In this document: positions 1 to 12,797 of the stretch, one piece after another
How positions within the stretch are numbered: the stretch's first letter is position 1
Layout: every line of letters starts with the position of its first letter
Source: Sebastes aleutianus
Taxonomy: Eukaryota > Chordata > Actinopteri > Perciformes > Sebastidae
DNA: 64,000 nt
Assembly: GCA_916700875.1 (NCBI GenBank)
Contig: CAKAKS010000034.1
Coordinates: 15,648,695 to 15,712,694 of the forward strand
Direction of reading: 5' to 3'
Position numbers and translations under genes: made by a program
Notes under the pieces: model-generated
What the model was told of the DNA's origin: nothing
Seen by the model: only the letters and a program-made list of their open reading frames with translations
Databases searched by the model: none

Positions 1-448
1 TGGCAGAGTTATGACCTTATGTGTGTGTGTGAATCACTACCTTCTGACGTTAATGAGAAGAAGGCCCTCATCCATTATCAGCCTCCACTCAGCTACTATT
101 TCACATCTACAGTTATGTTGCTGAGTCATACAGGATAGTTAACACATCAATAATACATGTCTGTCTTGCTGAATCAACAGGTATACATTAACTTGAATGG
201 ATACTCTCGATAGCGATCAGTGTGGTTAGCGGTTTGCGGGATTTAAAAATGTGTGTATGAGTCACATTCGTTGCCAGCGCTGACTTAAAGGAACATTCTG
301 CTTTATTACAACTTGGCTCTTATTTTTGGACATCATTTTTTGTCCGTTATATGACAACATTGTACTCACCAAAGTAATTGCAAAGATCTTGGATCACCGT
401 AATGAAGTTTGAAGGGGGCGAGAAACACGAGCAGCCTGACAGCAGGTT
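1..448. other. Intergenic, no feature recognised
   Basis: AT-rich sequence with a short GT run near position 20. No coding exon, RNA gene or recognisable repeat family was seen on either strand. Confidence 0.5.
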
Positions 449-1151
449 TTAAAGCTGGAGTAGGCAGATTGGAGCAGATTTTTAAAAAATTATTTTTATG
501 AAACGGTCACCATATCCTGACAGTAGTGCATGAGACAGGTAATCTGAAAAAATCATGTGCCTCTGTGTCCTCCGGTGCTCCTAATGGTATTTGCAAGATT
601 TCACAGACCGGAGGAAAACAACCAATCAGAGCCGAGCTGGAACCTTGCCGTCTCTGAGCAGCTGTCAATCACTCGCGAACTCCGATCAAACGGTCAAACT
701 AGGCAGCGCTGATCAAATATGAATCAATATTCTGTTACTGTAACGCCTATTTCTTGCCTCAAATATTTTCAGAAACATCTTGTAGTGTACTGTTTAGCTG
801 TAAAATGAGAAAGTTTGTGACCCGGCAACCACGTTGAGACCAGTTGAGGAAATACCAAGCACCGCCCTCTGGCTGGAGCAAACTTTCTAAAATAGGCATT
901 ACAGTAACAGAATATTGATTCATATTTGATCATAGTTCACGAGTGATTTACAGCTGCCTCCATTGAAGATTAGATTTTAAATAGACATAGACACATACAT
1001 TACATAGATTTTTTAAAGCCTGAAAACAGAGCCATGAGGAGGTGCAGTAGTCTAGTTATCTCTCAGAACACTTGAATTACAATATGCTGAAAGGTTATTA
1101 TGGAATTTTAGCTCAATGATGCCAAACATATAATGCCTACTGTCGCTTTAA
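449..1151. mobile_element. TTAA-flanked MITE with internal palindrome
   Basis: The left end reads TTTAAAGCTGGAGTAGGCAG and the right end, reverse-complemented, reads TTTAAAGCGACAGTAGGC, so the two ends are terminal inverted repeats bounded by TTAA. Inside, positions 658-752 and 889-957 are long inverted repeats of one another (shared core around GAATCAATATTCTGTTACTG) and would fold into a hairpin. There is no transposase. TTAA ends suggest mobilisation by a piggyBac-type transposase, which is inference. Confidence 0.7.
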
Positions 1152-1508
1152 ACACACCAATGGTTTAGCCAGATTATCCAAACCACTTTGGTGGTAAAAA
1201 AACACAAAAATGAGCACAGTCAAACTGTTGGTAATAATCCTTCCATTGCACTGGAAAGCTACAGTAGCTTTTAACAACTCTGTCTCCTAAAAAATTCCAT
1301 TTTGGAGCAAATGTGATAGCTGCCTGGATTATGTCCAGAGAGTGTTACAGTCTTGTACCCTGGGTGGATGGTGGTCATACAAAGTATAGAACTTTGTCAC
1401 TGGAGAACGAGGATGAGGAGTTTGGGCCTGAGGGTGAGGGAGGAAGCATGAGGAGTCACAGGTACATTTTTGTCTTTAATCAAAGACAACACACTTCTTC
1501 TTTGGCTA

Positions 1509-1834
1509 CGTTCCAAATCGCATACTTTTTCTTTTTACTTTTAGTATGTACTGCAGCTGCCCTAACAAAGGCAGTATACATGCAATTGAGACATACCACT
1601 TTGTCATAACACTGCATCTTGAATTTTGTCCCTCTTGCTCATATATCCGCTGTGCTGAGGATTGATGGTCAGAATAGCCAGAAAAGCATGCTGGCTTGCA
1701 TACTGCAAAATGCGACCGGATGTAGTAAGACATCCTGGTATTTTTGGCACCCTGCATTTGACATACTATGTATTGGGCCATACTAAATATTTTTCTGGCA
1801 TACTAAATAGTACGCTAGTATGGGTATTGGAACG
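1509..1834. mobile_element. Short inverted-repeat MITE
   Basis: The element opens with CGTTCCAAATCGCATACT and closes with AGTATGGGTATTGGAACG, which are imperfect inverted repeats. The interior repeats the motif 'catactaaata/gtatgtact' and has no coding potential. About 326 bp. The superfamily is not assigned. Confidence 0.65.
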
Positions 1835-2084
1835 CAGTTCTTTTCTTTCTCTCCTTCTTCTCCTTCTTTGTCTTTTAATGGCAAATTGCAACCGGGCAGA
1901 GCATTGACAGTGTCACAAAATTCAGACTATTTGTGAAACAAAGGAGTAACACAAATGACCAACGAAACTACAAACAGAACAAAACAGAACAATTAGTTTA
2001 GCAGTATTTTGCAATTAACCAAAACAAAAGCAACAAACTAATATAGTCTAAAGAAACAAATAAAATCTCTAAACTAGAAATCCC

Positions 2085-2235
2085 AATCCCCCGCCCCCCA
2101 TGATGTGGCTCACACTTGGTACATTCTGATTGGCTGCTTCCTGTATTTACGAGCTCTGTTTTAGGGGTCCATCTTTTGCTCCAGTCTGACAAGATGTCCA
2201 CCCGGCAGCAGCAGCAGCAGCAACCAGCAGCACTG
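2085..2235 (+). promoter_or_regulatory. Possible CCAAT/GC-box promoter with a short first exon
   Basis: A GC box (CCCCGCCCCCC, about 2089-2099) is followed by an inverted CCAAT box (CTGATTGGCT, about 2127-2136). About 60 bp further on an ATG (2194) opens 14 codons (MSTRQQQQQQPAAL, with a CAG run) ending at a consensus-like splice donor, CTG|gtaact, at 2236. No downstream coding exon that would join it was found, so this could be the start of an unknown transcript, a retrocopy relic or chance. Confidence 0.2.
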
Positions 2236-4239
2236 GTAACTAAAAGAAATAGAAATTAGAACAATTTAAGACGAAATAAAGCTTGAATCTACAGAAGAAC
2301 TAAACGTGTGCACTATAAATGGAAGCTAATTTACTGCCAACAATACTAAATAAGCTATGAGTATGATGTATGAAACAAAAGCTGTGTTTCAGCATTTTAT
2401 CTGTTCCCTGATGAGCATGAGGTCAAAAGGTCAACAAACTAAATGAGAGAAAATATTTAACTATTAAGTGTAAACTAGCCTATAGAAAACTAAGGTGTGT
2501 GCAGGAGGGTTACCGACATTTAAATCCCTTGTGTGGGAGCAGGGGCGGCTATCACAGGGCTACAAAAGGACCTTGGCTAATGTTGGGGACACATTGTGGT
2601 TTGATTGAATGCTATAATTGTAAACTAAATGTTTCATATCATCATGATTCATATGGTACCATTGAATGTCCACTGTCTTAAACTGAAACCGGCAACGGCC
2701 TTCAAAAGACAGTAATGTTAACGCCAGTCAGATGATCCATCATCAAAAGTAGGCCAGTAAACCAAGAACTGAGGAGGAGAATAATTCCAATTTTAAGATC
2801 ATGGTGATCAATGAGACATGCAGTCTAATTAATATATAACCTTCGGTTTCATTTTTCACTTTTAGATGGTTAAATTATGTTATAAATAGGCCTACATGTA
2901 TTGCAATTACATTTTTGGCCTATTGAAACAAGACAATTTAATTTAAAAGATAGGCTGTATATCAGCTTACGTTGTTTTTTTTTTTCCAATATGTTACTGT
3001 GTCTGGTGCATTCTGGTCATATTTAATTATTATTTTTTTGTCTCATAATCAAATTCAATATGGTATCATAAGCTGTATGCACAAAAATAACACTGAAAAC
3101 CTCCCAGTAGGGCCCGCTTTGGTCAGCGTTTTGCAGATACAATCAGTATGTTTTGCAACTTTGCAAAAAACCTTTGCTCATTATGTTAAAAACACATAAT
3201 CCATGCATCATTACGTTTTTTTATTCAATGTATTTGCTGTTAGTAGCATATAAATATGTTTGGCTACCCGGGTTTCTATTAAAATCTTTATGATCATCTG
3301 ACTTCTTGTGTTTCTTGTCTGGTCTGCCTTTAGTGGAGCAATGTCGCCACATAGATCTCAATAATTTAGTGAGTGCAATATAATTATTACTGAGAGGAAT
3401 GTTGACCAAAACTGCAAAACTGTAATGTTCCCTTTAAATTGTTTAAAAAAAACAGTTAGAAATACAGAAAGAGGAAGAAATTGTGGTCAGACAAAAACAA
3501 AAAACACAGGTGTAAATACATATAATGCTGCATACAAGAGCGTATACATCATTATAATAAAAAGAAAGTATTGCACCCCGCTCCACCCCTTCTTTCTCTC
3601 ACCTCCACCTCTCTTTATCCATTCCCTCATCTCTCCATCCCAATCAATCTCTCCCTCCCCCCTCACTAATGCACTCTTTCATGTGCTCTCCTATTTCTCC
3701 CCCTCTCTCCCTCACCCTGATGTCTCATGGCCTTTTCGTAGGCCCTCTACATTTTTGGAGGTAACGTGATCCCCCCCCCATTTCTCCCCAGGGTGGTCCG
3801 CTCCTCTCATTCAAACAACAAGCTCGGGCTGAATGGAGCTGGCGGTGAGAGGGGAGAGATGGAGAGAGGCTGGGGGAGAGGATGGAGAGAGAGCCAGATA
3901 ATGGGTATGTAAAACAGCCATTAAATCTCATCCTTGTTCATTCATATCTTACACCGACAGGTGGGTGTGCATACGTAATGCATCACATCAGGTGAGTGGA
4001 TCCTGTGTGTGTGTGTGTGTGTGTGTGTGCTAGTATCGTACCTGTGCCATCTGTTTGGTCACATCCAGCAGCTGCTCCTGTGTTCAGCCTACAATATCAA
4101 GGCTAACTCAATATTGCCTCAAAGCAACATTTCCATTCAAATCTACTTTTATTCAAACATATATTATCAAAAGGTGTATCAATGTATTCAAAGAAGTATT
4201 TTTTTATTTTTTTATCATTGTGTGTTCTCAAGCAGTTGC
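2236..4239. other. Intergenic, low-complexity tracts
   Basis: No gene is recognised. A pyrimidine-rich tract at about 3585-3720 and a purine-rich tract at about 3835-3900 are the main structures, with a (TG)n microsatellite at 4004-4029. Short open frames here are not conserved-looking and are treated as chance. Confidence 0.5.
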
Positions 4240-4805
4240 CTATTTACACATCCAGCAGACCCAGAGCAACATTAGTATTCATTAACAGTCGTGTTTCTGG
4301 CCACCTGACAAATATAAATCCGATATTCACTCTCTTTTAGCTCCATTTTGGTCTCCACCAGTCTGCTTCTTTAGCTCACTACATTCACCATCTATTGCTA
4401 ACTTTATATGTCTGACGTGAGAACGCGAATGGCCCTCTCTAGAGCCAGTTGTTGTAAGAGTAGAGTGCTTAGCGTGTGTGTGTACGTTGGAAGTGAGTGG
4501 TGAAGCAAGAGAGAGAGAACGGCGGCGAGAGCAGCGAGTAACGTTATCTACTCCGGCTCAAGCAGGAAAAGTTAACAGAGTTTGGTTTGTCCGTTCTGGG
4601 CTTCTGTAGAAACATGGCATTGCAACATGGCGGACTCCGTGAAGAGGACCCACTCCCTATGTAGATATAAACGGCTCATTCTCAGGTAACGAAAACACAA
4701 TGATTCTTATTATCAGGTGATTATACACTAAAGAAAACATACTTATTAATAATATATTCCATTTCTGCCAATAGATCCCCCTAATTGTTACGCATTGGTC
4801 CTTTA
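4240..4805. mobile_element. TTAA-type fish MITE, divergent copy
   Basis: The right half (about 4575-4805) closely matches the MITE ending at 16,160: both carry 'ggtttgtccgttctgggct', 'actccctatgtagatat' and end in 'ggtcctttaa/ttccttttaa'. The left part shares 'gtttctggccacctg' and 'ggtctccacca' with the fragment at 39,400. No open frame of note. The left boundary is approximate. Confidence 0.6.
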
Positions 4806-6628
4806 ATCTGTTGTTGATATACAAATATTGATTAGTGCAGCTTTAAAGTTATTTTCAAAATCAGTTTTGTGTCTTGTTTTAATGCTGGAATACCGAATCT
4901 CCTGTCTGCGCAACAAATTTACCCTCTGGAATTAATAAAAAAAACTTGACTTTTTCCATCCCATGATTTCAATAACACATTTTAAGTTTCAGTTTTCTTG
5001 AAAAAAATGTTCAGATATGCTTACAATAAAATCAATTTATACAATAATGTAGGTTAGTTAGGCTCATAAGCAGCTATACAAACCCAAACATTATCGCCTT
5101 AGTAGAAAAAAGAAAAGACAGATTCTGCACTCCGCCTAATAGCAACTGTTGTTCTTATCCAAAGAAAATATTTCTTTGGGAAAAAAAGAAACTTATTGAT
5201 AGGAAGTTTTAAACTACTTTTTCTATCTTGAATTCACTTTGATATATATTATTCTAAAGTGTTAGTGTAGTAGTAGGATACGCATTTTCATTTTTAAACA
5301 CCTTTTTTTCGTCAGTTCCTGTTTTATAGTTGACACATAATGTATCTGTTCTTTCTCTCTTGCCGTTCTTTCATCCTTCTCATCACCTCCTCTCTCTTTC
5401 ATGCCCCCAAAATGTATTTCACCTCTTTGTTTCTGACTCAGGCTGTCATCCTCCTTTCCTGTCATCCCTGAACCATCATGTTTCCTCGCCAGGGGACGTT
5501 CACACACACACACACACACACACATATGCACGCACACACTCACCTATACATACCACTGCGGTGCCCCAGACAGTCCTCCACAATGTGGATGCCCCAAGGG
5601 AGCTTGGGTAACTTAGTCCCCTCTATCTGCCAACTGCTGTGTCACAAAGAGGCTCGCATTACACACGCACACACACACACACACACATACTCGTTCACAT
5701 AATTAAACACACACAAGCACATACTCAATATTTAGGCATGCAAATACAGACACACACACACACACACACTTTCAGAAGGTATCAAGCCAAGTCTCTTTCA
5801 TTGCCGGCTCCAAATTGAAGCTTATAAGGAGGGAGAGAGAGGATTAAGAGAAGGGGAAAAAAGTGAAACTGAGCTAATGTCCTTACATACCGACAGGAAA
5901 GCTTTAAGGCCTCACACGCGTTCATTTCTACACACTCGCACCCAAAAACACACGTTCACTTTCCAACAATGCAAAAGTTATTTCAAGGACACCGTCATTT
6001 TGTCACCCTGGATTAAGTGACTTTTTCATCAGCTATTTTTCAAAAATACGTCCGTTCGAATGAAAATCATTTTATCCTCACTTGTCACCTCTCTGAGTGC
6101 AAATGTGTTTAACCAAGTCTGTGTTTGTGTGCATGTGGGTGCGCACTTGAGTTAGGAGTTGTTGTTGTTGGCTGCGGGGCTGAAGTTCAGCTCCAGTTTG
6201 GCTACGAGCTACAAACCTCAGACCTTCACACACACACACACGCAGTGGTTTGTTAAAGTGTATGGAGGGAATGCTGTGGTCACACCTGGGAATGCTCTTT
6301 CAGCTAACCTGCCTAGCGTTTTCGCTTTCTCCATCATTTCCTCTCTCTAGAGGTGGAAAGTAACAAATTACATTTACTTAACTTGTGTTTACTTCTCCTT
6401 TAAATCAGGCTTTAGTTATAGGAATAAGCATACACAGTGTTGTAGCTTTTTGAGAGACTTAAAAATTGAAAGACTGGCCATAAAACCATTCAGAAAGCCG
6501 TGCTATAATACAAAATACATATTCTTTACACTGAAACGTGACCACTTCTTGTAAATATCTCACAACTCTTTCTTTTCAGTAAAATCTTACTGAAATCACT
6601 ACCTAATTGTTCTTATTGTTGACTCTAC
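4806..6628. other. Intergenic with several (CA)n microsatellites
   Basis: CA dinucleotide runs lie at 5501-5524, about 5665-5688, 5750-5769 and 6226-6241. They create spurious His/Thr-rich and Val/Cys-rich frames. From about 6355 a fragment resembling a common fish repeat ('ggtggaaagtaacaaattacatttact') is present. No gene was found. Confidence 0.55.
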
Positions 6629-6781
6629 ATAGATTGACATTTTGGGAAATATGCGTATTGGCTTTATTATCAAAAGTTAGATGAGAAGATCAATACCACT
6701 CGGTGGCATCGACCTCCTAATCTAACTCTTTGAAAGAAAGCCAATAAGCCTATTTCCCAAAATCTCACAGTTCCTTTAATT
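6629..6781. mobile_element. Fold-back MITE fragment
   Basis: The left half ('gacattttgggaaatatgc ... ggctttattatcaaaagtt') and the right half ('aaagccaataagcctatttc ccaaaatctcac') are inverted repeats, giving a near-complete hairpin. The sequence belongs to the same family as the longer element at 12,798-14,020, sharing 'gagttagatgagaagatc'-like wording. It ends in CTTTAA. Confidence 0.6.
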
Positions 6782-6824
6782 TCCTTCTGTGTTGCCTTAT
6801 ATTTATATGATCTTCCCTTATCAA

Positions 6825-7060
6825 AATAAGTTTATTCAAGTATGCTGTTAGTATACTTATTCTAAACTTAAAATAAGAGTATATTTCAGTTTACTTTTTA
6901 TGTACTTATCAGAGATATACTTAACAAAAGTAAGTATGCTTGGTTATACTGACAAGTATATAGAAAAGTCTACTTGGCTTATAGTCCTACTTGTACTTAA
7001 TCTTTTGATGGAGATATACTTAAAATAAGTATAATTAAGTATTCTTGCCTTATAGGCCTA
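6825..7060. repeat. Degenerate AAGTATACTT-rich repeat
   Basis: Short palindromic words such as 'aagtatact', 'taagtat' and 'agtatactta' recur irregularly over about 235 bp. This looks like a decayed satellite or MITE array. It has no coding potential. Confidence 0.45.
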
Positions 7061-7312
7061 CAGAAAGGTAAACTTGGCTCGTGGTTGTGCTTACTTTTTG
7101 ATAGAGTAGCCTATTAAAGTGTGTGAGCTTATAGGTTTATTAACTCATCTTTCTCCCCCTCCTCCTTACCGCTCAAATTAAGGGGAATATGTCTTTATTG
7201 GTAATACTATAGTCTCCATTAAGAGTACTCAGTAATGTCTCTCCTCCTTCAATGAACGGATCACACAGTCCTGGGGCAAAGCCAGCACAGGAGAGATTAT
7301 AATGTAAAGTTA

Positions 7313-7351
<39 letters not shown>

Positions 7352-7354
7352 CAC
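7313..7354. repeat. (AC)n microsatellite
   Basis: About 21 AC dinucleotides with one interruption (ACGC). A GT counterpart lies at about 7609-7630. Confidence 0.9.
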
Positions 7355-7429
7355 GGTTAGACAGTTTAACACACAGCAGGCTGCTGCCACGATGTGTAGG
7401 ATGCACATTGTGACACAGTGTGAATTTTA

Positions 7430-8000
7430 ATTCTGATTTGATTGGAATTAAAGTGGTTTTAAGCCAGAGTTAATGGGTTTAGACTGGCTCTAATCCTGGT
7501 TTAATGAAGGCCACGGTGGGCTTCTTGCCTCTTTCATCATCCTGGACTCCGGCCCATCATAATCCAAGTGGTGAATTAATCAACCACTTTATGGCGACTG
7601 AGGGACGTATGTGTGTGTGTGTGTGTGTGTTTTGTAGAAATAAATACATGGTCTAATAAGGCTGTCTATGAATGTTTGGATTTAAGCACTTAGAGGATAG
7701 CTGGGTCATTCTTGACTTTCTTTCTTGGTCGTGTCCATGGTGTGTATGTGTGTGCATTCTCCACCGTGCGCACTCGGGCGCGTGCTCGCTCCCTCTCTCC
7801 CCATCCCTATGTAACTGGAGCCAGCCCTCCCCTGTCAAAAATAAAAATCATTTGTCCGCTGCACGAGTGTGTCCATTAAAAATGCATGGTGGAGGGAGCT
7901 GGGGGCCGCTGGGGAAGAAAGCTGATACTCGGCTCTCCGGAAGGGCATCAGAGTACCAAGGTGGACAAATGGCATCCAGAGAGAAAGAACGGGATGGAGA
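7430..8000. promoter_or_regulatory. Non-repetitive motif-rich island (possible enhancer)
   Basis: This island is free of recognisable repeats and less AT-rich than its surroundings. It holds a 24 bp near-palindrome at 7566-7589 centred on ATTAAT with AAGTGG/CCACTT arms, which resemble NKX2-type half-sites, and a second well-formed block at about 7820-7990. It lies about 16 kb from the 3' end of tcf21. Regulatory function is inferred only from composition and motifs. Confidence 0.25.
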
Positions 8001-8289
8001 GTGAGGGTGAAGTGAATGGGTGAGTAGGTGGGTGTTGTGTTTGTTACACTCTTAACGCGCTGATGAAACTCTCAACTTGTGGGGTCTAGTGAAAGTGCCT
8101 CTTCTTCTCGCTCACTGACCCTCACATACACATAAATATATTCAAAACCTATAGATTATATAGATCCATCACAGTGTGAATTTGAAGGCAGGGATACAGG
8201 AGAACATGCCATACAATGCTACTTTATTTAGAGAGTAATCATGTGGAAAAGGCTATTATGGAGTTGAAAGTGACATAGCAAAATTCATC

Positions 8290-8605
8290 TTCTCCTATGG
8301 TTGAGTCAAATATACCGTAAAGCAGTGTATGCTTTAGGGCGGAGCTACCTTGTGATTGACAGGTCACTAACCCGGCGTTGTCCGGTCTAGCAGTTGTCCC
8401 TGTTTTCGTCTTACGACTTTAACCCTTTCAAGGTTCACATTCAAAGTTTGATTTTGCTTAGCTCCACCCTCTCATGTCACTTCTGGTTGCAAAAAAACAA
8501 GATGGTGACGGACAAAATGCTGAACTCAAGGCTTCAAAACGGCAGTCCACAAACCAATTGGTGACATCACGGTGACTATGTCCACTTCTTATATACAATC
8601 TATGG
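8290..8605. mobile_element. Interspersed fish repeat, copy 1
   Basis: Shares long near-identical stretches with 29,355-29,685: 'ctttagggcg(g/t)(a/g)gctacc', 'ttgtgattgacaggtc', 'agctccaccctctcatgtca', 'ggtgac(a)tcacggtgacta' and the end 'tatata ca(a/g)tctatgg'. There is no coding capacity. It is a non-autonomous DNA transposon or SINE-like family, class not assigned. Confidence 0.7.
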
Positions 8606-9353
8606 CTCAGTTGCTAATAATAAGTTCACACATTTTATTTAAAAGACATATTTGTGCCATTGACTCCTGTCTCATTACTGTCTGCACTGTCTACTCCTTT
8701 TATTTTGGACTCAGTTCCCTCAAAGGACAGCGCTATCAAGACGTCTTGCTTTGCGCAAATTTCACCAAAGTGGAATTTGACATGAAAAATTAACAAGATC
8801 GATTTACTTTGCCCCTTGCATGTGAATCACTCAGTTTCATTGAAACAAATCCATTTCGTTATCAAAATTTGCTATTTTCAATGCCTTAAGTGTTTTGTAC
8901 AAGCAAAAATATTTCTGATGACTCCACAAATTGAGATTTTGAATTGAAAGTTCTTAAAAACTAAGATTATGGCCGATATTAGGTTGTAATCTGCTCTGCG
9001 CCAACTGTTAAGAGGAGGTAAGGGAGTTTGGTGGACAGCTGTAAATATAGCTGACAGGAAGTTGTGAGAGAAATACAGATGTAATCTGAATGAAGGCACA
9101 GCAGTGTGGGATTTTCCTACAAGAAAAAAAATCCCCAACGTAGTGTTTGACCTTCCAGCTGAGTTTTATTGAATCTGTTTTAACCTTTGGAACTGTGTCT
9201 GGTTGGGCAAGAAAAATAGACTCTAACTGGAAAAGCAATGAGTTTTGAGCATGGCACAATAAAAACCTTGATATAGTGAGGAAAAACAAGGTCATTCCTT
9301 GCGTCCTCTTCAGTGTTTGAGTCAATGCTCTTTCTTTTTACCACTTTTTACAG

Positions 9354-9892
9354 CAGTCATTCCCAAAGGCTGGGTCAGGACCCACTGGTGGGTCGCAGGA
9401 GATTGTATTAGGGTCAGCAAAGACATTTGCAGAATTTCTTCCAAATTAACATTTATATCTGCTGTACATCTTTGAGCCACATGAGGGAGCCTGAATGTTC
9501 GTATTGTTCTGATAATTATCGCTTACTTATAACATTGAATCTAATATGAAAGGATAGCGTATATTCTGTTGTCTTACTGATAAGAGAAAAAAAACAGGGC
9601 CCCCGTTAACTCCCCCTAAATGTCTTTATTTGGTCTCATTTATAGAAGAAGTATTTAACATGTATATGATTTAAATAACACATAAAAAGTTGTGAGTTAT
9701 TAAATGTATATCTCTTCGAAATGACTGGTTTACCTGTTCAAGATAAGGTGAGCAGAAATGGCAGTAAAAATGGTCAGGGTCGCTCATTAACGCACAATTT
9801 CACTCATCTTACGATTAAGGCCTATTGTGAATTGGGTTGTAATAGTTTGTCATTATTAAAAAGTGGGTCCCCAAAAAAGTTTGTTGCTCTAC
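9354..9892. mobile_element. hAT-like non-autonomous element (weak ends)
   Basis: Begins CAGTCATTCCCAAAGGCTGG with 'gggtcaggacccactggtgg', and ends 'gtgggtccccaaaaaagttt'. Both ends have the 'not-normal-text' wording (…tccc aaa…gggtccc…) common in fish hAT MITEs. The terminal repeats have decayed and no target duplication is clear. The 67-residue frame inside is not recognised. Confidence 0.4.
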
Positions 9893-11374
9893 AGTATCAG
9901 ATGAATTATCCACACAGGTATTAAATCACTTAATTTGCACATGAAATGAGGCAGCATGTGTGAACTATAGTTGCACTCTAAATGCTATGTCTGCATTTTG
10001 TAGACTATAGTTGATGTTTTTCTATTAATTTGTTGTGCCTTTGTTAGTTCTTCAGTGTTTAGAGTGACTTTAGAGCAGTGTCATTGTTTTCATATTTTGT
10101 GTTTTTGCCACTAAAAATGTTGGGATGTCATTTTTTCCAGGTGTACTGTTGTGTGGTCTGCATTGTCTCCTATTTTTAAACAGTAAAAATACAGATGTGG
10201 CTGAATTGGATGTCTTTCCTACTCTCCACATCTGCCAGTCTCTCACTTTTCTTCCTTCCCTTGCTAAGTGTACAGTAGTGTTACACTTTTCCTCTCACAG
10301 TGGCCTCTCAGAGCTGTCACTGGAGGAAAAGTGCTGTTGTGAGTTGCGTCACTCCACTCACCAGATAAATCTGTCAAAATACAGGTGTGTGTGTGTGAGT
10401 CCATGAGTGTGCGGAGATTAGTGGTTTTTCATGGTGTCAAACTTGTGGCCCTGCATGCTAAACTCATTAAGAAGGTGGGTGATCAGAATATACTGTTACT
10501 GTCCAACATACTGTAGTTTAATTCTTGCATTTTGATCAATAAGGTTGAGACTTAAGAACATTTAGTCTTCTTTTCTCACATTCACATTTCTTTCTGTCAT
10601 ACTAAAACCTCTTTCTCTCTTGTGGGACTCACTGTTTTCTTTCCTTGGTCTTGTCCATCTGCTTCCTATAACACTGGGGCAGTCTGATCTGGTTTGCAGA
10701 AACCCCCTCTGAAAAATCTGACATTTATTCACGTACAACCAAAATAGTCCCTTCTTTTTTTTCCCAACAAAATAACCCCACTAAAAAAAACTGTCCCGGC
10801 CCTGTTTCAATAGGGTGGTCGAATCTGGACCCAATTAAAACGGGGACCCCCTAAATTTCCTTCACACCCAGCTTGAGGAAGACCCCAGATTAGAGGAATA
10901 TTTTCCTTATTGCCGACTTTACGTTTTGCGGAATTCCTTGGGATAATAATTGAGCCCATGTGTGCTCGGTATTCCGAGGTGTTCCCCTTTTTGGTGGGAT
11001 AAAAATGGCACGTTGTTAGAGCCATCAGGGCGGGCACAGTTTTGACAAATCTGTTTTCTTTTTTCTTCCTCTTCATCTCCTGGCTTTTTCACCACAATCC
11101 CTGGAACGTTGTTTGGAATTAATAGAAGGGGATTTTTCCTTTTTTTTGTGGGTCAGATGTCCATGTGGGAAGAGGCGGAGGCTTAATTGAGATCAAATAA
11201 ACAAAGTCACCTGTGAGTGATTTCAGCTTATAATGAGACACATGTTCGCTAACACGAGGCCACGCGCACACATATACACACTCACCCCCTCAGTTTGATA
11301 AGCACTAAAGCAGGTGTTTGTATCACTCCCTGAAATCCGGCCATATGCCTCCACACTGGCACTGGCTTTTTGTC

Positions 11375-11409
<35 letters not shown>

Positions 11410-12797
11410 TCACCAAGGATTAGCCTCGGCTTCTCATAAACTCCATGACTCAACAGTGAGAGCTTGTGTTCTGCTCCCCTATGCAGTGACCCATCATCCT
11501 CGATCCCGCTCCCTCTGGCTTTGTGAGTGCTCCGCTCTAACCGCGAATGAATAGCCACTTGTTCAATAAAACCCGGGACGCTGCATGCTTAGGTATCACA
11601 GTTGTCTGCACGGTATTATTCTAAGTGCTAATAATAAGAAAAGCATCAGGACACTGTCTGACTTCTCCGCTGCTCGGCTCAGACGGTTCTCTACCTGTGA
11701 GTGGTCTGCGGAGAACTGTGGGAGTCTGACTTTGATTCATGTCTTCCTAATTGTAATAGACCTGAATCCCCTAAAAAACAACATGTGGATAATTCTTATG
11801 CACACACAGACACACACATATACAGAGGCTTGTGTGCATGCACCCACAGGAACACACATACACACACTCCACACACAGGTAATTGTGCCCACCTGGGAAA
11901 ACATAATTTAGTCAGGCGCCCCTTCCTTCTACTAACACTGCTCTTACAGCATGGATACGTGTGTGTGTGTGTGTGTGTGTGTGAATGTGTGTAAGTGTGA
12001 CCTCCTTTAGCCTTTGTATGCTCTGTGATCCCAAATTGCATTTGACTATCAACACTCTCTAAGCCCTAAACCATCCAATTACAATACTGTATTATATAAG
12101 CTCAGCAGTTCAAGGCTTTGGGGGAAAAAGACTGTGCTTCTCTGTGCAAACAACCAACCACGTTGCAGTAAAGTCGACCATCTATCCTACCAGATATCAA
12201 ATAAATACCTAATTTACGCTGAGAAGGAGAGATGCAAATAAAATAGCCTTTTGTTGTTTTGGTTGTCGTCTTTTCTCCAGTGGCCTCTATAGGTGCAGGT
12301 TAGTCCATATATATTAGTGATTTTAGTAATTGTAACATAATCACCAAAGCCTGGGCTGACAGCCACCGTGTTTAGGTCAAATTCCTTCACAGTCTGCTGG
12401 ATGTGAAGTGCTTTAAGCTACATAAATCTGCGTGTAAGCAACTACTTCAAGGCTTCGAGACACAAACATCTCACAGGGAAATTTATTGTTTTTTCACTTA
12501 TGTGCTGTATAATGGCTCAGGAGGAGGAGAATGGTTGAAAGCACCCAAGCAGTGATGGATATTCATCTGTTCTACTTGTCTACCTTACAGCTATGTGTGT
12601 GTGTGTGTGTGTGTTTGTGTGTATGTGTGTCATGTTTTCGGAGCTTTGATCTGACTATGATGCATTATAAGTTGTGTTTATATAAAAAAGTTGCAAATCT
12701 TTGAATTGACTTTCTACAAAAGTCGGCAAAATAAAATAAAAATCCATATCTTTTTATAAACTAGTGTTCAGCGTTTGTATGTGGCAAGACTACGTAA
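9893..12797. other. Intergenic, microsatellites and possible regulatory block
   Basis: No gene is recognised. (CA)n or (GT)n runs lie at 11,378-11,406, 11,958-11,982 and about 12,594-12,614. A non-repetitive block at about 11,150-11,225 contains adjoining LEF/TCF-like (GATCAAA) and forkhead-like (ATAAACAAAG) words. An octamer-like ATGCAAAT occurs at about 12,232. Open frames spanning 11,223-12,041 are products of the CA tracts. Confidence 0.45.
11378..11406. repeat. (AC)n microsatellite
   Basis: About 14 uninterrupted AC units. Confidence 0.9.

Noticed and set aside
10690..11076. Stretch with many doubled homopolymers and an 89-codon minus frame
   Set aside because: It looked like possible low-quality sequence or a pseudogene, but no family is recognisable and base quality cannot be judged from the sequence alone.
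11223..12041. Several Thr/His-rich, Val/Cys-rich frames
   Set aside because: They are generated by CA/GT microsatellites, as are those at 5,262-5,702, 7,173-7,406, 31,481-32,198, 34,701-34,949 and 41,344-41,857.
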